A DNA stretch of 64,000 nucleotides from Cohnella lubricantis (GCF_014212015.1 NZ_JACJVN010000024.1:58511-122510); one strand, 5' to 3'. Shown: positions 52,598 to 62,211, counted from the first letter of the stretch. Notes: generated by a model from the sequence alone, not told the origin. Numbers and translations: made by a program.

Positions 52598-53578
52598 ATG
52601 ATAACTCGCAAGATCACCGCGTCGGAGAGCGGCAAACGGCTGCATCGCTATTTGCGCAACCTGATGCCGAATATCCCGCTCGGTCAAATTTATAAAATGA
52701 TCGATCAAGGCAAAGCGAAAGTGAACGGCAAACGTAAAAATCAAAATTACGAGCTGGCGGCTGGCGACGAGCTGATGCTCTACGTCGATGAGACCCAGTA
52801 CGCCGAAGCTTCCAAGGGTCAGAAAAAAACGAAGTACGTCGGCGTTAACGCCAACATCGACGTCATCTACGAAGACGATCAGCTGCTGGTCGTCTACAAG
52901 CCGACCGGCGTGCTGACTCATCCTGATCGTACCGATCAGAAGGACACGCTCATCAACCGGGTACACGCTTATCTGTATCGCAAAGGCGACTTGGACAGCC
53001 CGCTCTTCATGCCGGCGACCGCGAACCGCCTGGACCGGAACACGAGCGGACTCGTGCTCGTCGGCAAGACGGCAGGGATGCTGCATCAGCTGAACCAGTG
53101 GATCCAGAAGCACGAACTGCAGAAGTATTACGTGACGATCGTGGAAGGGAAGCTGGAAGGGGAAGGAACGCTGGCTGAAAATCTGGTTCGCGACGAGCGC
53201 GGCAATCGCACGCGCGTGGCGAGCGACGCGGCGGCCGCTTCCGCGCAGAAGCGCGGCGGAGGGGCCGAGCCGCAGGAGAAGACGGCCGTCACCCATTATC
53301 GCTCGCTGCAGAGCGGGCGCGGCTACTCGCTGATCGAGGTCGAGCTGGTCAGCGGCCGGACACACCAGATCCGCGCGCACTTCCAGAGCATCGGCCATTC
53401 GCTGCTCGGCGACGTCAAATACGGCGGCAAGCCGTATGCCGGCGTCAACCACCAGATGCTTCACGCTTGGCGTATCGTGCTGCCGGACGGCCGCGAATTC
53501 CGAGCTCCGCTGCCGGAGCAGATGAGGGAGATCATCGAACGCGCCGGCCTGTCGGCGAATGCGCTGGCGAACCTGTAA
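52598..53578 (+). CDS. RluA family pseudouridine synthase
   Basis: A 326-residue RNA pseudouridine synthase. An S4-like RNA-binding domain (about 10-65, PLGQIYKMIDQGKAKVNGK) is followed by the catalytic domain with DDQLLVVYKPTGVLTHP, the active-site NRLDRNTSGLVLV (Asp about 145), LVSGRTHQIRAHFQSIGHSL and LHAWRIVLP. It resembles RluC/RluD relatives; the target uridine cannot be read from sequence. ATG 52598 follows GGAGAGTGGCGG. Confidence 0.93.
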   Translation: MITRKITASESGKRLHRYLRNLMPNIPLGQIYKMIDQGKAKVNGKRKNQNYELAAGDELMLYVDETQYAEASKGQKKTKYVGVNANIDVIYEDDQLLVVYKPTGVLTHPDRTDQKDTLINRVHAYLYRKGDLDSPLFMPATANRLDRNTSGLVLVGKTAGMLHQLNQWIQKHELQKYYVTIVEGKLEGEGTLAENLVRDERGNRTRVASDAAAASAQKRGGGAEPQEKTAVTHYRSLQSGRGYSLIEVELVSGRTHQIRAHFQSIGHSLLGDVKYGGKPYAGVNHQMLHAWRIVLPDGREFRAPLPEQMREIIERAGLSANALANL

Positions 53579-53610
53579 CGGGTATGTCAACAGATAAACG
53601 ATTGCGATTG

Positions 53611-53642
53611 AATCCAAAGGTCTAAGTCCTTTGGATTTTTTT
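53611..53642 (+). terminator. Intrinsic terminator of the rluA-like gene
   Basis: AATCCAAAGG (53611-53620), loop TCTAAGT, CCTTTGGATT (53628-53637) and a run of T. Confidence 0.9.
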
Positions 53643-53659
53643 GTATATTCTATTGTGAT

Positions 53660-53686
53660 AAGTGTATTGAGTGATATAATACACTT
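53660..53686 (+). promoter_or_regulatory. YtrA-type operator over a promoter
   Basis: AAGTGTATT (53660-53668) and AATACACTT (53678-53686) form a perfect dyad with a 9-base centre containing TATAAT (53675-53680), preceded by TTGTGA 16 bases upstream. It resembles the AGTGTATTA/TAATACACT sites of YtrA-like GntR repressors. Confidence 0.75.
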
Positions 53687-53718
53687 AATTCAAGTGACAT
53701 ACTGAAGGAGGTGCCCTC

Positions 53719-54111
53719 TTGAATGAGGTTACTGTCGGGGGCATGAGATTCGCGCTCGATTTGAGCCAACCGTTATACGAGCAAGTGCTCAAGCAGATCC
53801 GCAGTTCGATTGCGAAAGGTGAGATCGCATTGGGAGAGAAGATTCCTTCCGTTAGAGAGATGGCGCAGGCGTTAATGATTAATCCGAACACCGTCATGCG
53901 GGCGTATCAGGAACTCGATCGCGAACAATTGACGGGGACGAGACGGGGGCAAGGGACGTTCATTACGACCGACGCTGATAAGGTGAAGGCAATCCGTTAC
54001 CGGCTGGCGGAGGAAGCCGTGGACGAATTCTTCGCCAAGCTGAGCAGTTTGGGCTTCACGGCGTCCGAGATCGCGGCGATTCTTAGAAGCAGAGGCGGTG
54101 CGGAGCAGTGA
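53719..54111 (+). CDS. ytrA: GntR regulator, YtrA subfamily
   Basis: A 130-residue short GntR repressor. The winged HTH is YEQVLKQIRSSIAKGEIALG, then KIPSVREMAQALMINPNTVM (about 20-75), followed by the small YtrA-type dimerisation tail. In bacilli this family represses ABC transporter genes and is induced by cell-envelope antibiotics. TTG 53719 follows GAAGGAGGTG. Its stop overlaps the GTG of the decayed ATPase, showing the former operon. Confidence 0.9.
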   Translation: MNEVTVGGMRFALDLSQPLYEQVLKQIRSSIAKGEIALGEKIPSVREMAQALMINPNTVMRAYQELDREQLTGTRRGQGTFITTDADKVKAIRYRLAEEAVDEFFAKLSSLGFTASEIAAILRSRGGAEQ

Positions 54112-54557
54112 ACCGGACGGCGATTCAAGGAACGGGACTCGAGAAGCGTTATGGCAAGAGGCAAGTTCTCCGCGGCATGGACATTGCGATTCCTGAGGGT
54201 GCGATCACCGCGATACTCGGTCCGAACGTCGACTTGCCTGCGGATTCTTGGCGAAGCGCCTTCCTGGCGGCTTAGCGGGAAAATCACTTATTTGCCGGAT
54301 AGGGGCCGTCTGTTGGATTCGCTGGGGCTCGAAGCCGACATGGACGTACATGGGATGTCCAGAGGCCAGGAAGCGCATTTGATGCTCGCGCTTTGTCTGG
54401 CGCGTGATGTGCCGCTGCTGGTGCTCGACGAGCCGTTCTCCGGCATCGACATGCTCTCGCGGGAGCGGATCGTCTCCGCCTTGATCGACGCGTTGAACGG
54501 TCGGCGTGGCCAAGAAGCAATTGGTTCTATAAGATCAGGCAAGATCGGGAGAGGGGA
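54108..54557 (+). pseudogene. Decayed YtrB-like ABC ATPase
   Basis: Remnant of an ATPase translated with ytrA. GTG 54108 starts GLEKRYGKRQVLRGMDIAIP and runs to ILGPN, where the rest of Walker A (GAGKST) is missing. The homology resumes in another frame (KITYLPDRGRLL), then skips about 25 residues to the signature-like MSRGQEAHLMLALCLARD and Walker B LLVLDEPFSGID. It ends before the switch histidine. At least three deletions and a frame change are needed, so it cannot bind ATP normally. The intact ATPase next door starts at 54558. Confidence 0.82.
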
Positions 54558-55487
54558 ATGCACGTGCAAACCGCCATAACCATTGAATCCTTGGCTAAAT
54601 CCTATGCGGGGAAGCCCGCGTTAAAGGCAATCGGCTTCGAGGTGCGAGAAGGAAGCTGCTTCGGTCTGCTTGGGCCGAACGGTGCCGGGAAGTCGACGAC
54701 GATGAAAATATTATGCGGCCTGTTAGACCCGGATCATGGCCGAGTGGCCGTATTCGGCAAGGACGCCTCCTCGTCCGGCGAAGAGATCCGCCGGCAGGTC
54801 GGCTATGTGCCGCAGTCCATTACGCTGTATGAGAAGCTGAGCGCTGCGGACAATCTCAAGTTCTTCGGCGAGATGTACGGCGTCCGCGGACCGGTGTTGA
54901 AGGAGCGCATCGCGGATGTGCTGGAGCAGGTCGGACTTGCGGATCGGGCGAAGGATGCGGTCGATTCCTTCTCCGGCGGCATGAAGCGCCGGGTGAACAT
55001 TGCGGCCGCGCTGCTGCATAAGCCGCGGCTTCTGATCATGGACGAACCGACGGTAGGCATCGATCCTCAGTCGCGCAATCATATTTTCGAGATGATACGC
55101 TCCTTGCAGCATGAAGGGGTGACGGTGCTATACTCCACGCACTACATGGAAGAAGTCGAGGCGCTTTGCGACTCGCTGGCGATCATCGACCATGGCGAAG
55201 TCATGGCCCAGGGCGAACTGAGCGAAGTGCTGGACCGCTTCGGCACGCAAGCCGTCTATCTGGAGCTGGACGGGCAACAGGAGCCTCCGGAGATCGCTGG
55301 ATTCGGCAAGCCCGTATCCAAGGACAGGGGATGGATTCTGGAGACCTCGTCTCCTCTGGAAGCGATCGCGTCGTGGGCGGCCACCTGCCAGGCGCAGGCT
55401 CTTCGCGTGAAGCAGCTGGAGATCGTACGGCCTTCGCTCGAGACGGTCTTCCTGTCGCTGACTGGCACGACGCTAAGAGACGTTTAA
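54558..55487 (+). CDS. ABC-2 type exporter ATPase
   Basis: A 309-residue ATPase of the drug/linearmycin exporter class (CcmA/NatA-like). Walker A is GPNGAGKST, with VGYVPQSITLYEKLSAADNL, signature FSGGMKRRVNIAAAL, Walker B LLIMDEPTVGID and STHY. A C-terminal domain of about 85 residues ends SLETVFLSLTG, typical of the class. ATG 54558 follows GAGAGGGGA. It works with the permease 23 bases downstream and is probably under YtrA control. Confidence 0.93.
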   Translation: MHVQTAITIESLAKSYAGKPALKAIGFEVREGSCFGLLGPNGAGKSTTMKILCGLLDPDHGRVAVFGKDASSSGEEIRRQVGYVPQSITLYEKLSAADNLKFFGEMYGVRGPVLKERIADVLEQVGLADRAKDAVDSFSGGMKRRVNIAAALLHKPRLLIMDEPTVGIDPQSRNHIFEMIRSLQHEGVTVLYSTHYMEEVEALCDSLAIIDHGEVMAQGELSEVLDRFGTQAVYLELDGQQEPPEIAGFGKPVSKDRGWILETSSPLEAIASWAATCQAQALRVKQLEIVRPSLETVFLSLTGTTLRDV

Positions 55488-55510
55488 CTCAGGTGGAGGG
55501 GATCAATGCC

Positions 55511-56662
55511 ATGGTGTTTAGCCTAGCGGTCAAAGAGTGGAAGCTGTTGTTGAAGGAGAAGGGCACGTTCTTCTGGCTATTGCTTCTGCCCATCCTGTTC
55601 ATCGTGTTGTTCGGTTCCGTATTTGGGAATCTAGGGGAGACGAAGGTATCGCTTCCGTACATCGATCTGGACCAATCGCAAGCCTCTCGGTCTTTCCTCG
55701 CTTCGCTGGAGCAGAAAGGCGGCTATGCCCTGGAAGAGAAGAACGAGTCGCAATTGGACGATCTGCTGTCCAGAATTCGGGGCGGCAAGGCATCCGCCCT
55801 GCTTGTTCTGCCTGATGGCTTTGCGGATGATTTAAAGGGTGGCAGCGAGGCGCAAGCATCTGTCGAGCTGTACGAGGACGCGACATCCCAGGTTGTTCAG
55901 CCGCTGCGTTCGACGCTGGAGAACATTGCGAGCGGCATGCGAGAGTCCAATATCGAGGACGAACTTCGGGCGGCGGGCCTGAACGTGGGTCAAATCGATC
56001 AGGCCATGACGGCGCCGCTGCGAATTGAAGATAAGCCTCAGAACGTCCAATCGACGAATTCGCTGACGCAGATCGTTCCCGGCTACACGGTAATGTTCGT
56101 ATTCTTCATCATCATCTCGATGATTCGTCGTTTCCTAGGCGACAAGTCGTCCGGCATAACCGCCCGTCTTCGCACGACACGGATGTCGCCGCTCAGTTAC
56201 TTGCTTGGCATGTGGCTGGCTTACCTTGTCGTGGCGGTGATTCAATGTGCGATACTGCTGACGTTCGGCCACTTCGTCTATGGCATGCCGTTGGGAGACG
56301 TTGTCGCGGCAGCTGCTGTTGTTCTGGTGCTGGCCGTCTGCGGAACGGGCATCGGACTGGCGGTCTGCATGATCGTCCGTGGCGAGAATCAGGGAATCGG
56401 TATCACCCAATTGATCGCTCTTGGCGGAGCGGTGCTAGGCGGCCTCTGGTTCCCCATTGAATATTTGCCGAAGACGATGCAGACCATCAGTCATTTCATT
56501 CCGCAATATTGGGCACAGAAGGCGTTCCAAGACATCATGACAAGAGAAGCGCACCTGTCCGCCGTTCTGCCGTCCCTGGCCGCTCTGCTAGGTTTCGCTG
56601 CCCTTGGATTGTTGGTCGCCTTAGCTCGCTTCCGCGGGTTCATGAAGTCTGCGTTGGATTAA
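55511..56662 (+). CDS. ABC-2 type permease
   Basis: A 383-residue permease with the ABC-2 plan. A first helix (FFWLLLLPILFIVLFGSVFG, about 20-39) is followed by an extracytoplasmic loop of about 150 residues and five C-terminal helices, with MIRRFLGDKSSGITARLRTT just after the second. Such systems expel antibiotics or lipids. ATG 55511 follows GGTGGAGGGG. It pairs with the ATPase at 54558-55487. Confidence 0.92.
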   Translation: MVFSLAVKEWKLLLKEKGTFFWLLLLPILFIVLFGSVFGNLGETKVSLPYIDLDQSQASRSFLASLEQKGGYALEEKNESQLDDLLSRIRGGKASALLVLPDGFADDLKGGSEAQASVELYEDATSQVVQPLRSTLENIASGMRESNIEDELRAAGLNVGQIDQAMTAPLRIEDKPQNVQSTNSLTQIVPGYTVMFVFFIIISMIRRFLGDKSSGITARLRTTRMSPLSYLLGMWLAYLVVAVIQCAILLTFGHFVYGMPLGDVVAAAAVVLVLAVCGTGIGLAVCMIVRGENQGIGITQLIALGGAVLGGLWFPIEYLPKTMQTISHFIPQYWAQKAFQDIMTREAHLSAVLPSLAALLGFAALGLLVALARFRGFMKSALD

Positions 56663-56697
56663 CCGCCGACCGGGTGAACTTGAAGCCGAGCGCCAAG

Positions 56698-56734
56698 AAG
56701 CGCCGCCCCGATCGCAAGATCGGAAGCGGCGCTT
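56698..56734. terminator. Terminator between the ABC permease and the MFS gene
   Basis: AAGCGCCGC pairs with GCGGCGCTT around an inner CCGATC-GCAA-GATCGG stem. Convergent genes flank it. Confidence 0.75.
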
Positions 56735-56771
56735 GCTGTGTTCCGGCGAATCGACGCTCCCTTCTGCTGCT

Positions 56772-58310
56772 TCAGGATTTGATCTTCGCCTGCGCGGGCC
56801 GGTTCTTCGGACGGTTCAGGAACAGCGAGCAGAATAGCCCAAGAACGGTAATATACGTCGCGACGACGAAGGCGTCATTGATGCCGCCAATCGAAGACGC
56901 CCTCGAGATGAGGCCGCCGAGCAGCGTAAGCGCGTAAGCGCCGCCGATATCGGCGGGAAGGCCGGTTGCCGCCGCGACGACGGCTTCGAATTGGCGCACG
57001 TTGTCGGCGACGATCGGGTGATTCATCGAGATGTTGGTCGTATACATCGCGGCATGCGCATTCGTCCGCGAAGCCATGACCGTGACGAGCAGCGCGGTGC
57101 CGAAGGAGCTGCCGACTTGGCGCATCGTATTGGCCACAGCCGTGCCATGGCTCTTGAGCGCAAGGGACAAGGCGTTCAGCCCTTCGGTCATAATGGTCAT
57201 CATGATGAAGGACATGCCGAAGCTTCGCAGCGCGTACAGCAGCATGATATGCGAGTAGGAAGTCCCATCCGTCAGCTTCGTGAATTGGTATGTCGTCAGT
57301 GCCGTAATGATTAGCCCCACAATTGCAAGCGGACGGACGCCAAGCTTGTCGAAGAGCGCGCCGGAGATTGGCGACATGATGCCCATTAGAATCGCGCCTG
57401 GGAGCAGCAGCAGTCCGGATTCCAGCGGCGTATACCCGCGAATGTTCTGTACGTATATGGGCAGCAACAGCATACCGCCGAACATCGCCATGTTGACGAT
57501 CACGCTGACGAGAGTCGACATCGTGAAGGTGACGTTGCCGAACACTTTAAGGTTAAGCAGCGGAACGTCGGTCGTGAGCTGGTGGTACACGAAGAACAAC
57601 AAGAACACCAGGCCGATGATGATGGACGTGATCACGACGCCGTCCTGCCAGGTGCGGCTGCCGGCTTCGCTAAGGCCATATAGCAGCGCGCCAAGCCCGA
57701 CCGTTGACAGAATTGCGCCGATCCAGTCCAGCTTCGGATAAGACTGCGGCAGAACATTGGTCAAATACCGGAGGGTGAAGATCACTTCCGCCGCTCCAAG
57801 CGGAACCATCACGAAGAACAGAATCCGCCAAGAGTAATGCTCCACCATATAGCCTGCGAAGGTTGGTCCCACCGCGGGAGCGAACACCATGGCGATACCC
57901 ATCATGCCCATCGCTTTGCCCATCTTCTCTGGAGGGAAGATACGAAGGAAGATATTGGTGACGAGCGGCATCATGATGCCCGCCCCGATCGCTTGAATGA
58001 TTCGGCCGATGAGCACGATCGAGAAGGTAGGGCCGATCCCGCAGATGAACGAGCCGGCCGTGAACAGCAGCATCGAGACGGCGAAGAGCCATTTGGTTCG
58101 AAACGTCGACATCAGGAACGTGCTGATCGGAATCATAATCGCATTGGCCAGCATGAAGCCGGTGGACAGCCATTGAATCGTTGTCGTCGACACGTTCAGA
58201 TCGGTCATCATGTGCGGAATCGCAACGTTAACCATCGTCTGGTTCAGGATGGCGAGGAACATGCCGCAGATGAGCACGGCGACCGTCGGGCCGACATTCG
58301 GCTTATTCAT
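56772..58310 (-). CDS. DHA2 multidrug exporter (EmrB/LmrB-like)
   Basis: A 512-residue, 14-helix MFS antiporter. It has MNKPNVGPTVAVLICGMFLA at the start, NQTMVNVAIPHMMTDL, and the DHA2 motif APAVGPTFAGYMVEHYSWRI (about 144-163). It follows an HlyD-like adaptor gene by 13 bases on the same strand, as in emrAB. In a one-membrane cell the adaptor probably assists release to the wall side. Substrate unknown. Confidence 0.92.
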   Translation of the reverse strand: MNKPNVGPTVAVLICGMFLAILNQTMVNVAIPHMMTDLNVSTTTIQWLSTGFMLANAIMIPISTFLMSTFRTKWLFAVSMLLFTAGSFICGIGPTFSIVLIGRIIQAIGAGIMMPLVTNIFLRIFPPEKMGKAMGMMGIAMVFAPAVGPTFAGYMVEHYSWRILFFVMVPLGAAEVIFTLRYLTNVLPQSYPKLDWIGAILSTVGLGALLYGLSEAGSRTWQDGVVITSIIIGLVFLLFFVYHQLTTDVPLLNLKVFGNVTFTMSTLVSVIVNMAMFGGMLLLPIYVQNIRGYTPLESGLLLLPGAILMGIMSPISGALFDKLGVRPLAIVGLIITALTTYQFTKLTDGTSYSHIMLLYALRSFGMSFIMMTIMTEGLNALSLALKSHGTAVANTMRQVGSSFGTALLVTVMASRTNAHAAMYTTNISMNHPIVADNVRQFEAVVAAATGLPADIGGAYALTLLGGLISRASSIGGINDAFVVATYITVLGLFCSLFLNRPKNRPAQAKIKS

Positions 58311-58323
58311 GGCGCTCGCTCCC

Positions 58324-58962
58324 TTATTTGTGAATTCGGATGCTGACGCTCATGCCGGGGACGAGACCGAGGCCGCGGTAGCCGTCGACTTCAACGACGA
58401 TCGGGATGACTTGGGTCACCTTCGTGTAGTTGCCGGTCGTGTTGGAAGCCGGCAGCAAGGAGAATGAGCCCGCCGTCGCCAGCCCGATCTGCGACACTTT
58501 GCCTGTTAAGGTCGTCCCGGGAAAAGCATCCACGTAGATGTCTACCGTCTGATTCTCCTTGACCTCGTTGATCTTCGTCTCCTTGATATTCGCCGTCACC
58601 CACAGATGATCGAGGTCATATGCCCTCGCGAGCGCTGTTCCCGCGCCGACCATGGAATGGACGACCGCGTTCTGCTGCACGACGGTCCCATCGGCCGGAA
58701 CGTTAACATTGGTGGTGGTCGTACCTGCCTTAACCGAGCCAATTGTCTCTCCCGCCGAGAACTTCTGTCCGACAGCGCCTGTCCAGCTCGCCAACTCTCC
58801 CGCAGCCGGAGCTGCGATTGTGACGGCTTGGCCGTCCACCTGGGCGTTGTCCGTCGAGATGTAGTTGATGGATTGGTTGTAGTAATAAATCGCCGCACCG
58901 CCGCCCGCCACAATAATGAGGATGACGATGATGTTGATGAGCACTAGACGCGAACTTTTCAT
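58324..58962 (-). CDS. Short HlyD/EmrA-like adaptor
   Basis: A 212-residue membrane-fusion protein. One N-terminal helix ([20 protein letters not shown], 6-25) is followed by [20 protein letters not shown], the first lipoyl half, and then directly by the second ([20 protein letters not shown]) and a beta-barrel. The coiled-coil hairpin of Gram-negative EmrA is absent, which fits a cell with no outer membrane. ATG 58962 follows AAAGGA. It is the first gene of the exporter pair. Confidence 0.9.
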   Translation of the reverse strand: MKSSRLVLINIIVILIIVAGGGAAIYYYNQSINYISTDNAQVDGQAVTIAAPAAGELASWTGAVGQKFSAGETIGSVKAGTTTTNVNVPADGTVVQQNAVVHSMVGAGTALARAYDLDHLWVTANIKETKINEVKENQTVDIYVDAFPGTTLTGKVSQIGLATAGSFSLLPASNTTGNYTKVTQVIPIVVEVDGYRGLGLVPGMSVSIRIHK

Positions 58963-59113
58963 ATATCGCCGTTCCTTTCTTGTCCCTGCTGCCGGGATAG
59001 TCGTTCCGATAGGGTTCCTCCCTGACAACCGAAATAATCCTGATCGGTGGACGAATAGGTTCGGCGAATGGAGCAACAGTAATATAATCTGGTACCGTAT
59101 TTGGAGGGGCGTC

Positions 59114-59665
59114 ATGAATATTTATGTCGTATACGACAGCGAGGACGGGCATACGGAGTCGCTCGCTCATTCCATCGCTGAAGGCGCGCGCAGCGTCCGC
59201 GGGGCGAGGGTTTATCTGCACCATGTGGAGCGTGCGGACCCGCATGATTTGGACCGTATGGACGCCATTATCTGGGGGTGTCCGGGCCACTTTGGAAGCA
59301 TCAGCGCGGGACTGAAGGCGTGGATCGACAAGCTGGGCTATCTGTGGGCGCATGGCAGCTTGATCAACAAGCTCGGCGCCGTCTTCTGTACGACCGCGAC
59401 GGAGCATGGCGGCATCGAAGCGACGCTGCTGAACTTGATTACGCCGATGCTTCATCAAGGTATGATCATTGTGGGGCTGCCGGCGAACGTCCCGGAGAAT
59501 GTCGAGTACGGCTCTTACTACGGCGTCGGGATTACTTGCCGGCTGGAGGAATCGCCCGACGACGCGCCTAATATGCCGACGGAGCAGGATCTGGCTCTGG
59601 GAAGAGCGCTTGGCAAGCGAGTTGCGACGCTGACGGCGCGATTCATCGGCGAACGGGAGGAATAG
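59114..59665 (+). CDS. Flavodoxin-like NAD(P)H quinone oxidoreductase (WrbA-like)
   Basis: A 183-residue FMN-binding protein. The phosphate loop is [17 protein letters not shown] (5-21), then [20 protein letters not shown] and [17 protein letters not shown], as in WrbA. It should reduce quinones by two electrons. ATG 59114 follows GGAGGGG. The next gene begins two bases after its stop, so they are co-transcribed. Confidence 0.88.
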   Translation: MNIYVVYDSEDGHTESLAHSIAEGARSVRGARVYLHHVERADPHDLDRMDAIIWGCPGHFGSISAGLKAWIDKLGYLWAHGSLINKLGAVFCTTATEHGGIEATLLNLITPMLHQGMIIVGLPANVPENVEYGSYYGVGITCRLEESPDDAPNMPTEQDLALGRALGKRVATLTARFIGEREE

Positions 59666-59667
59666 GG

Positions 59668-60153
59668 ATGATCCTGATCGGTTATGGCGCCGTCGCCTTG
59701 TTGCTCATTATCATTCTGATTGTCCTCAATGTGAGGGCAGCTAAACGGGGGCACGAGAAGCAAGAGAAGCAGGAGAGGCAGACGCCGGATAAGCCGGGCG
59801 AAGAGAATTCGGATGGTGCAGTTAAGTTATCTGCGGCAGTTGACGCAGGGAAGGCCGCGGAAGCGGAAGATGCCTCCCTGGCTTCGGTTCGGGAACGAGC
59901 GGCTTATCCTCCCCGCAGCAGCCGCGGGAAGGAACCCGTCGCCGAGGCAACGCCGCCGGCATCCGGTTCGCAAGAGTTGAATTCGAAGCCAGAGACGAAG
60001 GACGCGACTTACCGGCAGGCGCTTCGCAAGCTTCGCACCGGCTCGAGCGCAGCGGCTGCCCCTTCTTCCCGAGCGAACGATAAGGTCATCTCCGATTCGG
60101 ATTATCGGAAGGCTATGCAGAATTTCCGCAGGTCCGAAGAGAAGGAGAAATAA
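59668..60153 (+). CDS. Single-helix membrane protein with a paired C-terminal motif
   Basis: A 161-residue protein. One N-terminal helix (LIGYGAVALLLIIILIVLNV) is followed by a long polar, probably disordered stretch. Near the end two similar segments occur: DATYRQALRKLRTG (about 112-125) and DSDYRKAMQNFRRS (about 143-156). I do not recognise a family. It lies two bases after the flavodoxin gene and has a charged cytoplasmic-looking tail. Confidence 0.72.
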   Translation: MILIGYGAVALLLIIILIVLNVRAAKRGHEKQEKQERQTPDKPGEENSDGAVKLSAAVDAGKAAEAEDASLASVRERAAYPPRSSRGKEPVAEATPPASGSQELNSKPETKDATYRQALRKLRTGSSAAAAPSSRANDKVISDSDYRKAMQNFRRSEEKEK

Positions 60154-60179
60154 GCGAGCCTCGGCAAGAACCTAAGAAA

Positions 60180-60222
60180 GCCTTCCCAAGAACAGCTGCA
60201 GGGCAGCAGCGCTCGGGAAGGC
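60180..60222. terminator. Terminator between convergent genes near 60.2 kb
   Basis: GCCTTCCC (60180-60187) pairs with GGGAAGGC (60215-60222); on the minus side TTTCTT follows. Confidence 0.7.
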
Positions 60223-60236
60223 GGGCAATGCGTTGA

Positions 60237-61064
60237 TTAGAACAGGAATTCGTCCGGATTCGCGCCGAAGCGGCGGTTCTCGTTCAGCGCGTCAATGCGG
60301 GCGACTTCTTCTTCGCTCAGAACGAAGTCGAAGATGTCGCCGTTCTCCGCGATCCGCGAAGGAGTAACCGACTTCGGTATCGTGACGACGCCATGCTGGA
60401 GATCCCAACGCAGGATAACTTGTGCAGGCGATTTGCCGTATTTCGCGCCGATCTCCTTCAAGATCGGGTGATCCAGATTGCCCTGCATGAGAGGGCTCCA
60501 AGCTTCCAGCTGGATGCCGTGCTCGGCGCAATAAGCGCGAAGCTCGTTCTGCGTCAGCAACGGGTGGAATTCCACTTGGTTCACCATCGGAGTAATCGAA
60601 TTCGCTTCAGCCAGCTTGCGCAGGTGATGCACCTGGAAGTTGCTGACGCCGATGGCGCGCACGCGGCCGTCGTTGTACAGCTTCTCGAACGCTCTCCACG
60701 TGTCGATGAACTTATCAGTGCCCGGCCAGTGAATCAACAGCAGGTCGATTACGTCCAGCCCGAGACGCTCCCGGCTCTCTTCGAACGCAGTCAGCGTCCG
60801 GTCGTAGCCTTGGTCTTCGTTCCAGATCTTCGTCGTGACGAACAGCTCGTCGCGGCTTATTCCGCATGATCGGATCGCTTCGCCTACAGCGGACTCGTTG
60901 CGGTATATTTTGGCGGTATCGATGCTGCGGTAGCCTGCCTCGACGGCGGCGTGAATCGCGCGCTGCGCTTCGCCTTCTTCGGTTACCTTCCAGACGCCGA
61001 GTCCCAGCCAGGGCATCTCGACTCCGTTGCTCAGCTTCGTGCGTGCGCCAATCGATGTCGTCAT
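60237..61064 (-). CDS. Aldo/keto reductase
   Basis: A 275-residue NADPH-dependent reductase of the AKR5 type (YvgN/YtbE-like). The catalytic residues are Asp in YRSIDTAKIYRNE, Lys in FVTTKIWNEDQGYD and His in LLIHWPGTDKF; the cofactor end is IPKSVTPSRIAEN. Substrates are small aldehydes such as methylglyoxal in relatives. ATG 61064 is preferred because GGAGG is seven bases upstream; ATG 61070 is too close. Confidence 0.93.
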   Translation of the reverse strand: MTTSIGARTKLSNGVEMPWLGLGVWKVTEEGEAQRAIHAAVEAGYRSIDTAKIYRNESAVGEAIRSCGISRDELFVTTKIWNEDQGYDRTLTAFEESRERLGLDVIDLLLIHWPGTDKFIDTWRAFEKLYNDGRVRAIGVSNFQVHHLRKLAEANSITPMVNQVEFHPLLTQNELRAYCAEHGIQLEAWSPLMQGNLDHPILKEIGAKYGKSPAQVILRWDLQHGVVTIPKSVTPSRIAENGDIFDFVLSEEEVARIDALNENRRFGANPDEFLF

Positions 61065-61108
61065 GTTCATTCCTCCATATTCCCTTATTTAAGATAATGC
61101 CGCCTCGA

Positions 61109-62098
61109 TCAAATGAGAAGCGACAGCCACTCCTCCCGATCCACCGGACCGAAGTAGAACGTCAGATCGACGCCTTCGAGCGCCGCCTCGATCGCCTTGC
61201 GGTCATATCGGACGCCGGCCAGCTTGGCGGTCACGTCCGTCACTTCGCCGCGTCCGAAGAAGTCCCCGTACACCGAAGCCTCCCGGATAATCCCCTTGTC
61301 GACATTCAGCCGCACGTCGAATGTGCCTGCGCCTTCGATTCTCTTCAACTGCCTGACATTGAACTCCGGCGACATGCCGTAATTCCAATCCCAGTTCCGG
61401 TACCGTTCGTCGGCGAGCTGCCGGACGCCTGCCCAATCCGCCTCAGTCAACCGGTACTGCTCGATTTGGCGTCCCTCGAAGATCGACTCCAGTATATATT
61501 GCTTGAATGCGTCAATCGTCATCGGCTCGCGCAGAAATTCTGAGATGTTGGCGACGCGGCTGCGAACCGACTTCGTCGCTTTGGATTCGAACTTGAGCGG
61601 ATTCGCCTTGAGCGCCGCCGCGACATCCTCCATGTGCGAGTCGAACAACAGCGTGCCGTGGGTGAACATGCGCCCCTTCGTGGAGAACTGGGCGTTGCCC
61701 GAGATCTTGCGTTCGCCGACCTGAATGTCGTTGCGCCCGGACAGCTCCGCTTCGACGCCCAGCTTGCGCAGCGCCTCAATGACAGGAGCGGTGAACTTGC
61801 GGAAGTTGTGGAACGATTGCCCGTCGTCGCGGGTGATGAAGCTGTAATTCAGATTGCCGAGATCGTGATAGACCGCGCCGCCGCCCGATAGGCGCCGGAC
61901 GATATGAATGCCGTGCTCCTGCACGTATTCGGTATTGATCTCTTCGGCGGTATTCTGGTTCTTGCCGATGATGATCGAAGGCGAATTGATGTAGAAGAGC
62001 AAATAGTCGTTCTCCGCCGGCAGCTTGCGAAGAATGTATTCTTCCAGCGCCAGATTGAGAGAGGGATCGTGGCCGTTGCCGTTATCGATGAATAACAC
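61109..62098 (-). CDS. lplA: Lipoate-protein ligase
   Basis: Attaches lipoic acid to E2 and GcvH proteins with ATP. The 329 residues have LNLALEEYILRKLPAENDYL (in part), NSPSIIIGKNQNTAEEIN, the signature VRRLSGGGAVYHDLGNLNYS (about 74-93, in part), GRNDIQVGERKISGNAQ with the catalytic Lys, and a C-terminal domain with EGVDLTFYFG. The length fits LplJ/LplA with its accessory domain. GTG 62098 is seven bases after GGAGGT. Confidence 0.94.
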   Translation of the reverse strand: MLFIDNGNGHDPSLNLALEEYILRKLPAENDYLLFYINSPSIIIGKNQNTAEEINTEYVQEHGIHIVRRLSGGGAVYHDLGNLNYSFITRDDGQSFHNFRKFTAPVIEALRKLGVEAELSGRNDIQVGERKISGNAQFSTKGRMFTHGTLLFDSHMEDVAAALKANPLKFESKATKSVRSRVANISEFLREPMTIDAFKQYILESIFEGRQIEQYRLTEADWAGVRQLADERYRNWDWNYGMSPEFNVRQLKRIEGAGTFDVRLNVDKGIIREASVYGDFFGRGEVTDVTAKLAGVRYDRKAIEAALEGVDLTFYFGPVDREEWLSLLI

Positions 62099-62211
62099 CT
62101 GAGGGACCTCCTATGGAACGATGGTTGGCCGCATGGGCGCATGCCTTTATTGTACGTTAGCGGACGCAGAAGAACAAATTTGGCGAACGAGGAAGTAGGC
62201 TGGTTTGCAGG

